Origin: Alphaproteobacteria bacterium
GTDB taxonomy: Bacteria; Pseudomonadota; Alphaproteobacteria; Paracaedibacterales; CAIULA01
DNA: 17,106 bases
NCBI GenBank assembly: GCA_019751935.1
Contig: JAIEMR010000206.1
Span: 1-17,106 of the forward strand
Reading direction: 5' to 3'
Position 1 is the first letter of the stretch. Each line of letters opens with the position of its first letter. Position numbers and translations under genes: made by a program. This document shows, one piece after another, positions 15,510 to 17,106 of this stretch. The notes under the pieces were generated by a model. That model did not search any database. It saw nothing but the letters and a program-made list of their open reading frames with translations, and was not told where the DNA came from.

Positions 15510-15523
15510 TGAACGATCGATAT
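15510..15523. promoter_or_regulatory. operator-like half-palindrome, copy 3
   Basis: TGAACGATCGATAT shares ATTGAACGATC (15508-15518) with copies 1 and 2. It holds a perfect CGATCG core but diverges in the right arm. It runs into TATATAAC, a possible -10 region, and ends 7 bases before the ribosome-binding site of the methyltransferase gene, a position suited to repressing that gene. Confidence 0.6.
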
Positions 15524-15543
15524 ATAACACAAGGAGAAAAAAT

Positions 15544-16605
15544 ATGTCTTTGAAAACGCTTTTATTAGCAGCTGGAATTATTGCAATCTCCATTTCCCCT
15601 TACACTGGCGCACAAGCTGCTGAACTTCCACGTACTCAGCTGCTAAACATAGCTTATGGTTTTTTGCCAGCTAGAGCCCTGCATATTGTCGCAAATTTAA
15701 AGATTGCCGATTTATTAAAAGATAGCCCCAAAACAGCAGACGAATTAGCTTCAAAATTATCTGTAGATGCTCAGGTTTTAAATCGAGTCATGGCCGCCCT
15801 TGTTGGTCTGAATGTATTTACTATGGATGCAGAAAATCGCTTCTCTTTAACACCCTTATCTGAACTTTTACTCTCAGATGAAAAAAACTCTCTTCGAGCT
15901 GCAATCGCAAAAGAAAGCGATGAGAAAAGATGGCAAGCGACTGGACATCTAGAATATGCTCTTAAAACAGGAGAATCTCCTTTTCAGGATTTATTCAAGA
16001 TGAATTTTTATGCTTATCTAAAAACTGACCCAGCAGCAAATGAACTTTTCAATGAAGGAATGAGTAATTTTTCCGAGATAGAACATGAAAATATTCCCTC
16101 CGTTTTTGATTTTTCAAAAGCTGCTACAATTATTGATATAGGTGGTGGAAGAGGCGAATTATTAGAGAAAATTTTAGAGAAAAACCCATCAATTAATGCT
16201 ACTTTATTTGAACTACCCGACGCTATTGAAAGCGTAAAAAAAGATAACCCTACGCCAAAATTTTCTCTTAAAGCGGGAAGTTTTTTTGTTGATATCCCTT
16301 TAAAAGCAGACTTCATTGTTTTAAAAAGAGTTTTGCATAATTGGAATGATGAAGAGAGCATCAAAATCTTAGAAAACTGCAAAAATGCACTTAATCCTGA
16401 TGGTAAAATTATAATTATTGAAAGATTACAACAAATTGGCCATCATTCCCTGGGAAATGATCTCTTAATGTTAGCAATGGGAGGATCTGCCAGAAGCAGA
16501 ACAGAAACAGAATTCCACAAATTAGCTAAACGAATTGGCATGGTGGTTAACAAAATAACTGTAGTTCCCAATACGGAGATGAGCATTATAGAATTGCAAC
16601 TATAA
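15544..16605 (+). CDS. SAM-dependent O-methyltransferase (Methyltransf_2 type) with signal peptide
   Basis: Predicted to move a methyl group from S-adenosylmethionine to a hydroxyl of a small molecule, in the family of acetylserotonin and plant-type O-methyltransferases; the substrate is unknown. The winged-helix dimerisation domain spans about residues 32-110 (ARALHIVANLKIADLL onwards). The Rossmann domain has motif I DIGGGRGE at 198-205, the acidic FELPDA, and VLHNWNDEE, whose His265 sits where the family's catalytic base lies. Residues 1-27 are extra and resemble a Sec signal: Lys4, a hydrophobic run 5-17, and AQA before Ala-Glu. Export would separate the enzyme from cytosolic SAM. AAGGAG at 15531-15536 sets the ATG. 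It is the first gene of a TetR-controlled pair; the FosA-like gene follows after 23 bases. Confidence 0.88.
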   Translation: MSLKTLLLAAGIIAISISPYTGAQAAELPRTQLLNIAYGFLPARALHIVANLKIADLLKDSPKTADELASKLSVDAQVLNRVMAALVGLNVFTMDAENRFSLTPLSELLLSDEKNSLRAAIAKESDEKRWQATGHLEYALKTGESPFQDLFKMNFYAYLKTDPAANELFNEGMSNFSEIEHENIPSVFDFSKAATIIDIGGGRGELLEKILEKNPSINATLFELPDAIESVKKDNPTPKFSLKAGSFFVDIPLKADFIVLKRVLHNWNDEESIKILENCKNALNPDGKIIIIERLQQIGHHSLGNDLLMLAMGGSARSRTETEFHKLAKRIGMVVNKITVVPNTEMSIIELQL

Positions 16606-16628
16606 AAACCAATTTTAAAAGGATCCAA

Positions 16629-17038
16629 ATGATTACCGGATTGAACCACATCAACCTTGCCGTTAATGACCTTGAAGCATCTTTTCAATTTTATAAAGAG
16701 GTTTTGGGGTTCAACCCTTTGTGCAAATGGCCTGAAGGTGCATATTTTTTGGTGGGAGACTTATGGTTTTGTTTAGCAAAAGACGTTAACCGTTCCCCCA
16801 CTCCCTCTCCTTGCTATACCCACTACGCATTTTCCGTGGATCAGGTTGGTTTTCATGAATTAGAATCGCGCCTTCAAAAAGCAAACGTTGTTACTTGGAA
16901 AGATAATAAATCAGAGGGTGACTCTTTGTATTTTTAGACCCAAATGGCCACAAGCTTGAAATTCATGTAGGGACTTGGCAAACAAGGCTAGATCACAAGA
17001 AAAAAAATCCATGGCCAAATACAGAGTTTTTTATTTAA
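16629..17038 (+). pseudogene. fosA: FosA-like glutathione transferase (VOC family), frameshifted
   Basis: Intact FosA adds glutathione to the epoxide of fosfomycin. The reading frame opens MITGLNHINLAV, very close to FosA, and keeps metal ligands His7 and His65, plus Trp46, Cys48, Lys91 and the potassium-loop-like SEGDS at 95-99. It then meets TAG at 16935-16937 after 102 residues. The missing end is intact in the -1 frame from 16934: LDPNGHKLEIHVG and on to TAA at 17036-17038, restoring about 136 residues, the FosA length, with ligand Glu111. One T missing from a T5 tract (16931-16935) explains it. The 102-residue product would lack Glu111 and should be inactive unless the frame is restored. 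Position 9 is Asn where FosA has Thr. AAAAGGATCC precedes the ATG; it shares a transcript with the methyltransferase gene. Confidence 0.85.
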
Positions 17039-17055
17039 AAATCAAAAAATAAACG

Positions 17056-17082
17056 AAGGGGAGTCAAAAACTCCCCTTTCTT
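17056..17082 (+). terminator. intrinsic terminator of the methyltransferase/FosA operon
   Basis: AAGGGGAGT (17056-17064) pairs perfectly with ACTCCCCTT (17070-17078) around a 5-base loop CAAAA, and the run TTTCTT follows. It lies 17 bases after the stop of the restored FosA frame, not after the premature stop, which fits a gene that was recently full length. Confidence 0.85.
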
Positions 17083-17106
17083 ATTACTTTCATTTTCTAC
17101 GTTTAT

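Noticed and set aside
16014..16382. A 122-codon minus-strand open frame inside the methyltransferase gene
   Set aside because: It is antisense to a well-conserved enzyme domain, and its composition is that of a mirrored coding frame.
16926..16940. Programmed -1 frameshifting at the T5 tract in the FosA-like gene
   Set aside because: Only five T are present, there is no clear downstream stimulatory structure, and FosA is not known to need frameshifting. Recent mutation or read error is simpler, though slippage is not excluded.
1..17106. CRISPR arrays, tRNA or rRNA genes
   Set aside because: No regularly spaced direct repeats, tRNA-like cloverleaf signatures or rRNA-like stretches were recognised by eye.

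Overview
The window is AT-rich, gene-dense bacterial chromosome. The families and gene neighbourhoods (lpxI rather than lpxH beside lpxB; gpmI, an EnvC-like activator, ctpA and rppH in a row) point to an alphaproteobacterium. The low GC, and a palindromic intergenic element resembling ones I remember from Rickettsiales and Holosporales, suggest an intracellular or amoeba-associated lineage. That placement is inference. No rRNA, tRNA, CRISPR array or transposase gene was recognised.

Layout. (1) 136-5305, plus strand: ileS, hisS and prfA, a tightly spaced translation operon. (2) 5306-6573: a convergent spacer with hairpins and a palindromic element, then two unrecognised minus-strand genes, a small single-span membrane protein and a secreted helical protein. 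(3) 6643-8584, plus: lpxI and lpxB, overlapping, two consecutive steps of lipid A synthesis. (4) 8783-10177, plus: a membrane-anchored M23 endopeptidase starting at TTG behind a strong Shine-Dalgarno. (5) 10178-10356: a second convergent spacer rich in inverted repeats. (6) 10357-14667, minus, transcribed gpmI > EnvC-like > ctpA > rppH: the first three overlap or nearly so, giving a glycolysis, cell-wall and RNA 5'-end set usual for alphaproteobacteria. (7) 14751-17082: an accessory-looking cassette. A TetR-family repressor (minus) diverges from a plus-strand pair, an O-methyltransferase and a FosA-like thiol transferase, closed by a good intrinsic terminator.

The cassette is the most unusual part. 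The divergent promoter region holds three copies of an 11-base sequence, ATTGAACGATC, two extended to 14 identical bases, which look like operators for the TetR protein. One copy covers the first codons of the longest possible tetR reading frame, arguing for a downstream start. The methyltransferase carries what looks like a Sec signal peptide, odd for a SAM-dependent enzyme. The FosA-like gene is broken by a one-base deletion in a T tract, just before the codon for its third metal ligand; the rest of the protein continues intact in the next frame. A reasonable reading is a repressor-controlled detoxification or modification operon whose second gene is newly inactivated or contains a sequencing error.

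Elsewhere the genes are ordinary housekeeping genes with their key residues intact. Several starts were set from ribosome-binding sites or family alignment: TTG at 8783, ATG at 7448 for lpxB, GTG at 14667 for gpmI, ATG at 15389 for tetR and ATG at 5768 for the small membrane protein.
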